A stretch of DNA of 64,000 bases from contig NZ_ACYY01000017.1 in assembly GCF_000176015.1 (NCBI RefSeq), positions 1 through 64,000 on the forward strand. Direction: 5' to 3'. This document shows, in pieces, positions 27,312-36,396 of the stretch. The notes under the pieces are model-generated. The model was not told where the DNA came from, made no database searches, and saw only the letters and a program-made list of their open reading frames with translations. The translations under genes and the position numbers were made by a program. Every line of letters starts with the position of its first letter. Position 1 is the stretch's first letter. This stretch comes from Rhodobacter ferrooxidans (GTDB lineage Bacteria; Pseudomonadota; Alphaproteobacteria; Rhodobacterales; Rhodobacteraceae).

Positions 27312-28911
27312 GGCGATAGATCAGAAAGACGCTGGTATCCGCGACCTTTGTGGCGGTGGCGTCAAGATGGGCAATCAGCGCCGGATGATGCTCGGTGAAC
27401 AGCCGACCCTGGCTGTCCTTGGCATTCTTCGCCACTCCGAACCACACCGCCCCTTGGGCATGCAGGTCTTCCAGCACCGCGATGGCCTCTGGCCCGTCAT
27501 TGCCGAAGGTGGACCAATCGGCATTGCCGCCACCCGGGGGAAAGACCCAACCGCGACCGCGGCTGTAATAGACGGCAATCGGGTCGCCGACTTCGGGGGC
27601 CACTGTGATGATCAGATCTGCGGGTGACATCAGGCGTTGCAATTCCTGCCCCAGCAGTCTGGCCTCTTCGGCCTGCGGATCCTTCATCCGCGCCACCAGC
27701 GGCAGCGTGGCAAATCCGGTCATCGCCACCAGCATCAGCACCATCCGCAGCGCCCCCCGGATCGACCGCAGGCTGTCGCCGCCCTGGCCGATCAGCCGTA
27801 CCACCGCGCGCCCGCAGAACATCGCCACCGGAACGTGCATCATGTGCAAATTCCATGGGTTCGACGAAATCTCCTTTGCCGCCAGAAGGTAGATCAGCAC
27901 ACCGGCAACCAGCCAGATCAGCGGCACCAGCGTCAGCGCCGGCTCTTTGCCGAACTCGTCATGGGTCGGAATTTTCCAAAGACCGATGACCAGCAAGGCA
28001 AGGAACGGGTAGCCATAGAACCACCAGACCGAAAGGTTCCACAACGATGGAAAAAAGAAAGCATTGGCCATAAATTCGGCCAGCCCCAGGTCCCAGACAT
28101 AGCCGCTTCCCGCAACATGGAACGGCGGGTAATGGGTGCCCAGATAGATCGCCCAGGCATACCAGGCGACAATGGCCGTCAGGCTGGCCGCAACCGCGAT
28201 CACGGTATGCAAGGCAAGCCGCAGGTGCCCCGCCTTCGCCAAGGCAACGGCAAGCATGGCGATCACCAGTCCGGCCCCCAGGCCCGGCAGCTTTGACAAC
28301 ACCCCAAGCGTGAAGCTGACCGTCGCAATCACCAGAACCGCACGCGCGCCGAACAACCAGTAGCGCAGATACATCCACACCCCCAGCGTGACCAGCGCCA
28401 GCATGGCCGGGTCTGGCAGGTAAGAGGTGTCGATCATCACCGCCGCCGGCAGCAGGGCATAGCACAACGCGGCGGCATGGGCGTGGCGTTCGTCCCAGAT
28501 CAGCGCCGTCATCCGGTGCAGCGAAAACACCGTGACCATGCCGAACAGCATCGCCAGACCGCGACCGAACCAGTCATGCCAGCCGAACAGCGCCTGCAGG
28601 ATGGCGACGGCATAGCTGAACAACTGGAACTCGCGGCCCTGATAGCTGGGGCCGGGGCCGGTCCAGCTGACTTCGGGGAACAGGATGTTCCAGCCGCCGG
28701 TGCGGAAGTTGTCCGACATCATGGCGGTGCTGGCCTCGCGCCAACTGAACACGTCCACCAGCGGCTGCGTCACATGCCAAAGCCGCAAGACCGCCGCCAG
28801 CGCCATCACGGCAGTCAGGATGACAAGATCGGCAAGCGGCACAGACGTCAGCCCAAAGGCCGCACGCAGATTGGAACCAGGAGTCGCGCGTTCGGGAAAA
28901 AGCTCTGTCAC
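27289..28911 (-). CDS. GT39-family (ArnT/PMT-like) glycosyltransferase
   Basis: A 540-residue integral membrane glycosyltransferase with about ten hydrophobic helices. The first periplasmic loop has DVFSWREASTAMMSDNF, with the acidic and arginine residues expected of GT39/GT83 enzymes that take a sugar from a polyprenyl phosphate donor. A soluble C-terminal domain is present (about 410-540). The start is GTG at 28911, overlapping the stop codon of the upstream GT2 gene (GTGA), so the two are coupled. With the GT2 enzyme making the lipid-linked sugar, this gene would transfer it to lipid A, a polysaccharide or protein; the acceptor is unknown. Confidence 0.85.
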   Translation of the reverse strand: MTELFPERATPGSNLRAAFGLTSVPLADLVILTAVMALAAVLRLWHVTQPLVDVFSWREASTAMMSDNFRTGGWNILFPEVSWTGPGPSYQGREFQLFSYAVAILQALFGWHDWFGRGLAMLFGMVTVFSLHRMTALIWDERHAHAAALCYALLPAAVMIDTSYLPDPAMLALVTLGVWMYLRYWLFGARAVLVIATVSFTLGVLSKLPGLGAGLVIAMLAVALAKAGHLRLALHTVIAVAASLTAIVAWYAWAIYLGTHYPPFHVAGSGYVWDLGLAEFMANAFFFPSLWNLSVWWFYGYPFLALLVIGLWKIPTHDEFGKEPALTLVPLIWLVAGVLIYLLAAKEISSNPWNLHMMHVPVAMFCGRAVVRLIGQGGDSLRSIRGALRMVLMLVAMTGFATLPLVARMKDPQAEEARLLGQELQRLMSPADLIITVAPEVGDPIAVYYSRGRGWVFPPGGGNADWSTFGNDGPEAIAVLEDLHAQGAVWFGVAKNAKDSQGRLFTEHHPALIAHLDATATKVADTSVFLIYRLKAPTAP

Positions 28912-29996
28912 GCCTGAACCCCTGCCGAAACGGCATCCTCGAAATTGACTGTCCGTCGCACAGCGTAATGGGTCTTTTTCTCGGTGGTAAAGTAGATCCT
29001 GGCCAGGATTTCACCAATCAGCCCCAGGCTGAGCAATTGCAGACCGGCCAGCCAGGACACGACCGACAGCATCAGGAACGGGTTTCCCGTCATGTCAACG
29101 CCGCCAATCACCTTCATCAGCACCAGCACCACCAAAGTCAGCACCGCCACACCGAAACTCGCCAGCCCCAGCCCGCCGAACAGCCGCATCGGATGTGCCG
29201 AATACTCCAGCAGGTATTTGACCGTCAACAAATCCAGCAGCACCACCAGCGTGCGGCCGATGCCGTATTTGGTGACGCCCGCAATCCGCTGGCGGTGATG
29301 GGTCTCGATTTCGAAACACCGCGCCCCGCGCTGATGCAGCAGGATCGGAATGAACCGGTGCATATCGCCGTAAAGCTCGACCTCCGACAGAATGTTGCGC
29401 CGGATGGCTTTCAGCGTGCAGCCCAGATCATGAATGGGAAACCGGGTGGTCCGAGAGATGATCCAGTTGGCAATCCGCGACGGCAATTTGCGGCTGATCA
29501 TCGCGTCCTGCCGATGCACCCGCCAGCCGTGAACCAGATCGTAACCTTGTTCCAGTTTGGCGATCATCGGTCCGATATCGGCCGGATCATTCTGCAGGTC
29601 GCCATCAATGGTGATCACCACATCCATGGATGCCGCGTCAATTCCTGCCTTCATCGCCGCCGTCTGGCCGTAGTTGCGGCGAAAGAAGATCAGTTTCACC
29701 CGTTGATCGGTGGCAGCGATCGCCTCAAGCGCCGCGGCGCTGCCGTCTTTGGAACCATCATCAACCAGAATGATCTCGAAGGGCTTTCCAATGGGCGTCA
29801 ACGCCGCCGTCAACTCGGCGTAAAGGCGGTCGATATTGCCGATCTCGTTGTAGATCGGAACCACGACCGACAGACCACCAACCTGATCGGGATTTTCATC
29901 GCCGGCTGCGCCGACATGAACCGGGTGCACAGCTTGCAGTGGCGCGTAATCCCTTGATTTCTCTTTCAAGTAGAGACTCCCCGCCTTTTTCGACAT
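28908..29996 (-). CDS. GT2 glycosyltransferase (ArnC/DPM-like, polyprenyl-phosphate sugar synthase)
   Basis: A 362-residue enzyme with an N-terminal GT-A fold and two C-terminal transmembrane helices. It has LSVVVPIYNEIGNID at 42-56, LVDDGSKDGS at 77-86 and the metal-binding DGD at 131-133 in ITIDGDLQNDP, the pattern of enzymes that load a sugar from a nucleotide donor onto undecaprenyl phosphate. The last third (MRLFGGLGLASFGVAVLTL and SWLAGLQLLSLGLIGEILAR) is membrane-embedded. ATG 29996 has only a weak ribosome site; MFAFRIDLRG at 30050 is an in-frame alternative. Coupled to the GT39 gene. Confidence 0.87.
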   Translation of the reverse strand: MSKKAGSLYLKEKSRDYAPLQAVHPVHVGAAGDENPDQVGGLSVVVPIYNEIGNIDRLYAELTAALTPIGKPFEIILVDDGSKDGSAAALEAIAATDQRVKLIFFRRNYGQTAAMKAGIDAASMDVVITIDGDLQNDPADIGPMIAKLEQGYDLVHGWRVHRQDAMISRKLPSRIANWIISRTTRFPIHDLGCTLKAIRRNILSEVELYGDMHRFIPILLHQRGARCFEIETHHRQRIAGVTKYGIGRTLVVLLDLLTVKYLLEYSAHPMRLFGGLGLASFGVAVLTLVVLVLMKVIGGVDMTGNPFLMLSVVSWLAGLQLLSLGLIGEILARIYFTTEKKTHYAVRRTVNFEDAVSAGVQA

Positions 29997-30367
29997 GCCT
30001 GCGCAATCATAGCCGGATTGGCCTCTCAAATCGATTCGAAATGCAAACATCAGCCGCCGCGAGCGTCGATTTCCGCCGCAGCATCGGGGTGCCGCCTGCG
30101 CACCCGCCCACCAGCGGTGCCGGGCCGCGGCTGGAGGCGAAAGCCGCCGCCCCGAACCTGCCGCTGCACGGCAAGGCCATCGGTTGTGGCCGGGGCATGG
30201 TCCGGGGGGAAATCGGCGCGAAAAGCATTGGCTGCGGGTAAAGAAAAGCCAAACCCGCTCTGCCACAAGTTGCGAAAACCATTTAAGTTTCGCGCAAAAC
30301 CTGTTCAAACAGGCCAGCCACCGACCGCAACCATCACGCCTGCGAACCTGCCACCTCAAGGATGCTC
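29997..30367. other. divergent intergenic region between the GT2 gene and the flippase gene
   Basis: 371 nt with no credible gene. The left part (30050-30240) is GC-rich and the right part (30240-30320) is more AT-rich (CCATTTAAGTTTCGCGC), where a promoter for the plus-strand polysaccharide genes is likely. A 14-nt palindrome CCTGTTCAAACAGG lies at 30300-30313, about 55 nt before the flippase start, and could be a repressor site. Confidence 0.45.
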
Positions 30368-31711
30368 ATGTCTTGGATTGATCGCAGACTCGATTGCATG
30401 GATAGCCAAATGCGCGACGTGCTGACCGGGGCTGCCTTGGCCTTTGTGCTGCGTGGGCTCGGGGCTGGGCTGGCCTTTGCCCTGAATGTGGTGATCGCCC
30501 GGATGCTGGGCGCCGAAGGCTCGGGGCTGTATTTCCTTGCGCTTTCGCTGACGATGATCCTTTCCGTGATTGCACGCCTGGGGCTGGACAACACGCTGCT
30601 GCGCTTTGTGGCCGCCGCGGCGTCGCGGCAGGATTGGGGGCGCGTCAAGGGCGTGCAGCGGCTTGGCATGCGAGTGGCCATGGCGGCCGGTCTGGGTCTG
30701 TCGCTTCTGTGCTATGCGCTGGCGCGACCGGTATCCGAAGGGCTGCTTGACCTGCCGGGACTGGCGACGCCGCTGCGCTGGATGAGTTTTTCGGTGCTGA
30801 CCTATTCGGCCATGTCCTTGCTGGCGGAAAGCCTCAAGGGGTTGAAGCATGTCCGCGATTCGATGCTGGTGTCGGGTGTGCTGTATCCGCTGTTCGCGCT
30901 GGTGCTGGTCTGGCCATCCATCCGGCTTTTCGGCACCGAAGGCGCCAGCCTTGCCTACGCGCTGGCCACCGGGCTTTCCGCCCTGACGGGATGGCTGATG
31001 TGGAAAGCGGCCTTGGCACCACAGGTCGAAGCCGCCAAGCCGTTCCCGATAAGCGAAATGTGGGCAAGTTGTCGGCCGCTGTGGGTGGTCACCGTCGTCA
31101 ATGGCGCGGTGGTGCCCTGGTTGCCGTTGCTGCTGCTGGGATATTGGGGAAGCGCCGAAGATGTCGGGATTCTGGGGGCCGCCACCCGATTGGTCACGGT
31201 GCTGACCTTTTTCCTGGTTGCGGTGAACACCGTGCTTTCCCCGAAGATCAGTGCTTTGGCCCAGGATGGCGAGTTCCAAACCCTTGGCCGCATCGTGCGA
31301 CAGTCGGCGTTTATGGTGATGCTGGCCGCAAGCCCGGTTTTCGCGGTTTTTCTGCTGTTTGGCGCGGCAACCATGTCGGTTTTCGGGCCGGATTTCGCGC
31401 AAGGAGGCGGGGTTCTGATGATCCTGACGGCCGGTCAATTGGTCGCGTCATTCCTTGGTCCGGGCGGGTTTGTTCTGGCGCTGAGCGGATGGGAATCAAA
31501 GGTGCGCACTGCGGCGTTGATTTCGGCAGTTTCCATGATCTTCCTGAGTCTGGTTCTGATTCCGCAATTTGGAATGACCGGTGCGGCGCTGGCATCATCG
31601 GCCGGGCTTGTGATTGACCGGATCGGTGGCGCCTATTTGACACGCAAGCACCTTGGATTTCATTCTCTGGCGATCCCCGAGATATTGGTAAAAAGGTTGC
31701 ATGCAGAATGA
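30368..31711 (+). CDS. Wzx-type polysaccharide flippase (MATE/MOP superfamily)
   Basis: A 447-residue membrane protein with 12-14 hydrophobic helices, in the oligosaccharidyl-lipid flippase group. Typical stretches are GAGLAFALNVVIARMLGAEGSGLYFLALSL near the N-terminus, PRLGLDN-like (IARLGLDNTLLRFVAAA) and a late PQFGMTGAALASSAGL. It would turn lipid-linked repeat units across the inner membrane for Wzy polymerisation. ATG 30368 is preferred to ATG 30362 because AAGG is then 6 nt upstream rather than directly adjacent. It opens a long plus-strand polysaccharide series. Confidence 0.87.
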   Translation: MSWIDRRLDCMDSQMRDVLTGAALAFVLRGLGAGLAFALNVVIARMLGAEGSGLYFLALSLTMILSVIARLGLDNTLLRFVAAAASRQDWGRVKGVQRLGMRVAMAAGLGLSLLCYALARPVSEGLLDLPGLATPLRWMSFSVLTYSAMSLLAESLKGLKHVRDSMLVSGVLYPLFALVLVWPSIRLFGTEGASLAYALATGLSALTGWLMWKAALAPQVEAAKPFPISEMWASCRPLWVVTVVNGAVVPWLPLLLLGYWGSAEDVGILGAATRLVTVLTFFLVAVNTVLSPKISALAQDGEFQTLGRIVRQSAFMVMLAASPVFAVFLLFGAATMSVFGPDFAQGGGVLMILTAGQLVASFLGPGGFVLALSGWESKVRTAALISAVSMIFLSLVLIPQFGMTGAALASSAGLVIDRIGGAYLTRKHLGFHSLAIPEILVKRLHAE

Positions 31712-31774
31712 TCATGGAAATCCTGTCGTACATTTTGATTGTCGAACCGGAACGCTGGTGAGGTCGGAAACAAT

Positions 31775-32842
31775 ATGAAAATTCTGATGATCCTGTACGG
31801 GAAGTCCATTGGCGGCGCCGAGCTGCAATTTCTGGAATTAGCGCGCGAATTGGCCAAGCGGCATCAAGTGAAGCTTATAAGTCTTGGTGGAAGCGGCGCT
31901 CTGCAAGATCCGCTTCCCGGGGTGGAGGTCAAGGTTTACCACTACAAGCGCAAGGTGTCTGCGCTTTGGGGGTTGTTTCGGGCCTGGGCGGGAAATCTGA
32001 ATCATGACGCCAAGGCGATTGTAACAACCTCTGTTTTTGGCAACGCACTTGGACTGTCGTTGAATTTCAGTAGAAACGCGCGCCTGGTTTCCATGCAAAC
32101 CGTATCGAAGGCGATAAGATTCCCGGAGCTGGATCGGTTTGTGCTGCGGCGCTTTGACGTGCTGGTCGCAGGAAGCCGGGATATTCGCGATTTTTTGCTT
32201 GGCCACGGCCAAGACCCTGCCCGAATTGAGGTTGTCAATAACTGGGTCGATTTTTCGAGCCGGAAAATCACGCTGAGCTCTGCCGAGGCAAGGCAAAAAT
32301 TTAATTTCGGGGCGGATGACGTGATCCTTGGATGCATCGGCCGGATGCACCCCCAGAAGGCGCAAGAATACTTGATCCGAGCATTCCGGATACTGAAACC
32401 TCTGAATCCCGAATTACGACTCGTGCTGGTCGGAGAGGGGCAAACTCTCGAACGGATGCAGGCAGAGGCCGCCGATCTTGGAGACGCGGTTGTTTTCGCG
32501 GGAACCATTGTTGGTGATGACTACAACAACATTCTGAATATGTTTGATATCTATGTCCAACCCTCGCGGTTCGAAGGTCTGCCGCGGACCTTGCTGGATG
32601 CGATGCATATGCGAAAGCCGATTGTCGCGACTGCGGTAAATGGCAATCTCGATGCTATTCGGGATGGCGACAATGGCTTTCTGGTTCCGGCTGAAGATCC
32701 ACAGGCATTGGCTGCCGCCATTCAGAAGCTGCTGAACGATCCCGCTTTGGCGTCAGGACTGGCTGACCAGGCGTATGAAGATACGATTGCGAATTTTGAA
32801 ATGGTCAAGCAGTTGCGACGCATTGAACAGCTTTTGAGCTAG
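31775..32842 (+). CDS. GT4-family glycosyltransferase
   Basis: A 355-residue GT-B fold retaining glycosyltransferase. The N-terminal domain starts MKILMILYGKSIGGAELQFL with the GGAE glycine loop; the C-terminal domain has LGCIGRMHPQKAQEYLIRAF, LVLVGEGQTLERM and PSRFEGLPRTLLDAMHMRKP, the nucleotide-sugar-binding part. It probably adds one sugar to the lipid-linked repeat unit. Composition is AT-richer than the rml genes nearby, and the gene lies 63 nt after the flippase and 8 nt before the Wzy-like gene. Sugar specificity is unknown. Confidence 0.87.
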   Translation: MKILMILYGKSIGGAELQFLELARELAKRHQVKLISLGGSGALQDPLPGVEVKVYHYKRKVSALWGLFRAWAGNLNHDAKAIVTTSVFGNALGLSLNFSRNARLVSMQTVSKAIRFPELDRFVLRRFDVLVAGSRDIRDFLLGHGQDPARIEVVNNWVDFSSRKITLSSAEARQKFNFGADDVILGCIGRMHPQKAQEYLIRAFRILKPLNPELRLVLVGEGQTLERMQAEAADLGDAVVFAGTIVGDDYNNILNMFDIYVQPSRFEGLPRTLLDAMHMRKPIVATAVNGNLDAIRDGDNGFLVPAEDPQALAAAIQKLLNDPALASGLADQAYEDTIANFEMVKQLRRIEQLLS

Positions 32843-32850
32843 AGGGGCAG

Positions 32851-34221
32851 ATGGTTGTTTTTTGCGCACTGAGTGCGGTACTGTTCCAGTTGTTTGCCTT
32901 GGCGCGGCTTCGCAAGAGTTTCTATTTTTATATTTTCATTCTGCCGTTTCTTCCGGCTTATATCGCCATTCCATTTTCCGATGGAGGAGCTGGAATTTCA
33001 TTGTCGCGCATGTTCACGTATTCTGTTTTCCTTTCAATTTGTGTGACCGTTGTTTCGAGCCCCAAATTCTGGGCTGAAACTTTCGGCCGGATGCTTCGTT
33101 GGCGCTTCTTTCTTCCGCTTTTGGCTGTCGTCTTCACAGCTAAACTTGTCTCCAGTATTCTGAGCGAGCAGCCTGTTGCCTTGCTATATTGGCTGGATGA
33201 GGTTGTGGCTGCGTTCATAGTCATTTTACTGGCAGCCAAATACTTGAACTCTGTTGTCGCACTTGAAAAGATGTTCAAGTTGCTTTTGGTCGCGTTCTTG
33301 ATCCAACAGGTTCTGGCGGTTGCGGATTTTTCAATGGGACGCCCGCTCTTGCTTGGTTTGATAGATGTCAGGGTCAGCACTGTCGGAACTGACATTCTTC
33401 AGGGTTTTGAACGGGATGGAGTCTATCGGTCAATTGGGATGTTTGATAATCCGCTTTCTCTTGCAGAATACTCCATTCTTGGATTTGTCTTTATGATCGG
33501 TTTTTCAGCGGTTTCCAAGTCTGGGCGCAGCATGATCCTGCCGTTGAGCGTCGCAACTTTGGTCCTTTCCTACATTGTCACGCAGGCGCGTTTTGTGCCG
33601 ATTTCCATTGGCTTTTCATTACTCATGAGTCTCATCGTTTTTCACGGGTTTCGCTTCAATATTGCAACGCGCCCTTTTTTCTACGGCTTGCTGGCGCTTG
33701 TGGTCAGTATCTTGAGCACGCTTGTCTATTTCGCAATAAATGACGTTCACAGGCTTCTTGAGATCACGTCGATTTTTAACTTCAATGGTGAATCCGGCAC
33801 GGCGAGCATCATATCGCGGGCCAGTCAGTATCAGCTTATTCCTGCCGAGATTCTTGGCAATTCGACAGGTGGCTTGCTGGGTGAGGGAATGAAAAGTGAT
33901 ATCGTGGAACGTCTTGACGTGCGATTGGACAACTACTTTCTCAGGACATTGATCGAAGGTGGCTTGATCGCCATGGTTGGCTTTGGCTTGTTGCTGGCCT
34001 TGGTGATCCGGCAAGCGGCGTCTCGCGAAACCTACAAATACATCTCCGATCCAAGGATCAAGCAGATCCGGTTCTTCTTCGTCTTGTTCTTCATCACATT
34101 TACCTGCAACAAGTTCTTTCTCTCGATGCCGTTCAACAACTACTTTTTCTATCTGTTTTCGGGCGCGCTCATCTCCCTTGCGTCCCCCAATCCGCAGCCC
34201 AACGTGATGAAGGGAATATAG
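32851..34221 (+). CDS. Wzy-type polysaccharide polymerase / O-antigen ligase-like membrane protein
   Basis: A 456-residue membrane protein with about 11-12 helices and one large periplasmic loop in the second half (about residues 300-375, with SIISRASQYQLIPAEILGN), the topology of Wzy polymerases and WaaL-type ligases. Sequence identity between such proteins is low, so the call rests on topology and on position between GT4 genes after the flippase. It is the most AT-rich gene of the cluster, as wzy genes often are. A good GAGGGG ribosome site precedes the ATG. Confidence 0.75.
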   Translation: MVVFCALSAVLFQLFALARLRKSFYFYIFILPFLPAYIAIPFSDGGAGISLSRMFTYSVFLSICVTVVSSPKFWAETFGRMLRWRFFLPLLAVVFTAKLVSSILSEQPVALLYWLDEVVAAFIVILLAAKYLNSVVALEKMFKLLLVAFLIQQVLAVADFSMGRPLLLGLIDVRVSTVGTDILQGFERDGVYRSIGMFDNPLSLAEYSILGFVFMIGFSAVSKSGRSMILPLSVATLVLSYIVTQARFVPISIGFSLLMSLIVFHGFRFNIATRPFFYGLLALVVSILSTLVYFAINDVHRLLEITSIFNFNGESGTASIISRASQYQLIPAEILGNSTGGLLGEGMKSDIVERLDVRLDNYFLRTLIEGGLIAMVGFGLLLALVIRQAASRETYKYISDPRIKQIRFFFVLFFITFTCNKFFLSMPFNNYFFYLFSGALISLASPNPQPNVMKGI

Positions 34222-34225
34222 CCCA

Positions 34226-35437
34226 TTGCGCATACTTCTTGCTCATAACAACTATACAGTCCAAGGCGGAGCAGAGGTGTTCTTCCATGAAGTAGCCCGG
34301 ATGCTGCGGGCCAATGGCCACGAGGTGGCGATGATGTCCTGCGCCGAACCAGGGCTGGATGCGGCGGGCGTTGAGTTTTTCCCCGAAGCAGTCGATTACC
34401 GGAATGGCGGCATCATCAAGCGGGTGTTGAATTTTCCAGGCATGATTTACAACCGCGGAGCCAAGGCAGCAATGGCCCGGCGGATTTCCGAGTTCTGCCC
34501 CGATATCGTTCACGCCTTTGCAATCTATGTCCGACTGACCCCCGCAATTCTGGAAGCGGCGAAAGAGGCAGGTGTGCCCGTTGTTTTAAGTTGCAATGAC
34601 TACAAGCATATCTGCCCGAATTACAAGCTTTTCCATCACGGCAAGATTTGCGACGATTGCAAGGGTGGTCATTTTTATCAGGCCTTGCGCAACCGCTGTT
34701 GCCACGATTCCGTTGCTTTCAGTGCCGCCAGCATGGTCGAAGCCTATGTGCAGGACGGCCTTGATATCTGGCGCCGAAATGTCCACACGTTTCTGTTTGC
34801 CAGCAAGTTCATGGCGGAGAAGACCGAAGAATTCTGGGGCAAGGGGCGGGTTCGGATTGATTTTCTGCGCAATCCGTTTGATGTGGCCAGGCACGAGATT
34901 ACCCCGAATGTGGGCGACTATGTCCTGTATTTTGGCCGATTGATCGAGGAAAAGGGCGTCGATGTGCTGCTGGAGGCGGCGGCGCTGGCCCCCGATGTGC
35001 CAATTGTAATTGTGGGCGATGGGCCCGATCAGGCCCGGTTGAACGCGCGGGCTTTGGGGCTGGCCAATGTGCGGATGGTCGGTCCGGCCTGGGGTGACGA
35101 TCTGGCGCAATACCTGCACGGCGCGCGGGCCGTGGTGGTGCCGTCGCTGTGGCACGAGAATTTTCCCTATGTCATCTTGCAGGCCTTTGCGGCGTCGAAA
35201 CCGGTGATCGGGTCATCTCGGGGCGGGATTCCGGAAATGATCGGGGATGCGCGCGGCTGGACCTATCAGGCATCGGATGCCACCGCCCTTGCCACGGTAT
35301 TGCGGCAGGTTGTTCAATTGCCCAACCAGAAAATTGCAGAAATTGGCGCCGACGCATTGACCTTTTTGCGCGAAGAGCTCAGCGATGACTCTACCTACGA
35401 GCGATTGATCGCGATATATCGGAAAGCACTGGCATGA
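34226..35437 (+). CDS. GT4-family glycosyltransferase with cysteine motif
   Basis: A 403-residue GT-B enzyme. After RILLAHNNYTVQGGAEVFF comes a cysteine-rich patch, CNDYKHICPNYKLF, then ICDDCKGGHFYQALRNRCCH (about residues 125-165), found in a subgroup of GT4 enzymes and possibly binding a metal. The C-terminal domain has YFGRLIEEKGVDVLLEA, VIVGDGPDQARL and PSLWHENFPYVILQAFAASK. It starts with TTG at 34226, 4 nt after the Wzy-like stop, with GAAGGG upstream; there is no ATG nearby. The stop overlaps the next start (ATGA). Confidence 0.87.
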   Translation: MRILLAHNNYTVQGGAEVFFHEVARMLRANGHEVAMMSCAEPGLDAAGVEFFPEAVDYRNGGIIKRVLNFPGMIYNRGAKAAMARRISEFCPDIVHAFAIYVRLTPAILEAAKEAGVPVVLSCNDYKHICPNYKLFHHGKICDDCKGGHFYQALRNRCCHDSVAFSAASMVEAYVQDGLDIWRRNVHTFLFASKFMAEKTEEFWGKGRVRIDFLRNPFDVARHEITPNVGDYVLYFGRLIEEKGVDVLLEAAALAPDVPIVIVGDGPDQARLNARALGLANVRMVGPAWGDDLAQYLHGARAVVVPSLWHENFPYVILQAFAASKPVIGSSRGGIPEMIGDARGWTYQASDATALATVLRQVVQLPNQKIAEIGADALTFLREELSDDSTYERLIAIYRKALA

Positions 35438-36354
35438 TAACCTTGGTGATCGGTGGAAGCGGATTCATCGGATCGCATCTTGTGGACGAATTGTTGGCGG
35501 CCGGCCACCGCGTCCGGGTTTTCGACCGCAGTCCCGAGCGGTTTCGCGCCGCATCGGCCGGGGTCGATCTGGTGCAGGGCGATCTGGGCGACACCGCGCT
35601 GCTGGCCGAGGCGCTTTCGGATGTCGGTCAGGTTTTTCATCTGGTCAGCACCACGGTGCCCGCGACATCCAATCTTGATCCGGCGGCCGATATCCGGGGC
35701 AACCTGATCAATACCGTGAGATTGCTGGAGCTTATGCGGGCCGCCAAGGTGCGGCGGATGGTCTATCTGTCCTCGGGCGGCACGGTTTACGGGATTCCGC
35801 AAACCGATCCGGTGGCGGAAACCCACCGCCTGCAACCCATCAGTTCCTATGGGATCGTCAAGGTCGCGGTTGAAAACTATCTGATGATGGAGGCTTACCT
35901 GCACGGCCTGGAGCCGGTGATCCTGCGTGCCTCCAATCCTTACGGGCCGCGGCAAGGGCACGGCGGGGTGCAGGGTGTCATCGGCACCTTCCTGTGGAAA
36001 ATTGCGCAGGGCGACCCGATCCAGATCTGGGGCGACGGGTCGGTGGTGCGCGATTTCATCCATGTGCGCGATCTGGCCCAGCTTTGCGTTCTGGCGGCGG
36101 AAACCGGCATTGTCGGCACCTTCAACGCCGGCAGCGGCGCGGGCCATTCGATCGCCGAGGTGGTGGACACCATTGCCGCCGTCACCGGGCGCAAGATCGT
36201 GCCGTTGCGCAAGGAAGGCCGCGGTTTCGATGTGCCGCGCGTTGTGCTGGACATCAGCGCCATCCGCGCCACCACCGGCTGGGCGCCGACCATTCCGCTG
36301 CAGGACGGCATTGCCGAGACCTGGGCCTGGGTTTGCCGCCAGGGTGTCATCTGA
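35434..36354 (+). CDS. NAD-dependent epimerase/dehydratase (UDP-sugar 4-epimerase-like)
   Basis: A 306-residue extended short-chain dehydrogenase. The NAD-binding motif GGSGFIGSHLVDELLAAGH is at residues 6-24; catalytic residues are in VYLSSGGTVYG and SSYGIVKVAVENY (YxxxK). RASNPYGPRQ and GDGSVVRDFIHVRDLAQL are typical of UDP-glucose/UDP-galacturonate 4-epimerases. It would supply a nucleotide sugar for the polysaccharide; exact substrate is not readable. It starts inside the stop codon of the GT4 gene (ATGA). Confidence 0.85.
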   Translation: MITLVIGGSGFIGSHLVDELLAAGHRVRVFDRSPERFRAASAGVDLVQGDLGDTALLAEALSDVGQVFHLVSTTVPATSNLDPAADIRGNLINTVRLLELMRAAKVRRMVYLSSGGTVYGIPQTDPVAETHRLQPISSYGIVKVAVENYLMMEAYLHGLEPVILRASNPYGPRQGHGGVQGVIGTFLWKIAQGDPIQIWGDGSVVRDFIHVRDLAQLCVLAAETGIVGTFNAGSGAGHSIAEVVDTIAAVTGRKIVPLRKEGRGFDVPRVVLDISAIRATTGWAPTIPLQDGIAETWAWVCRQGVI

Positions 36355-36396
36355 CATGTGCCGCGGGTTTGTCGGCACGGGTGGAAAGGCAGACTG

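Noticed and set aside
30000-30360. Possible small genes in the GT2-flippase gap
   Set aside because: Open frames on both strands give Arg/Pro/Cys-rich products with no ribosome site or similarity, as expected for GC-rich non-coding DNA.
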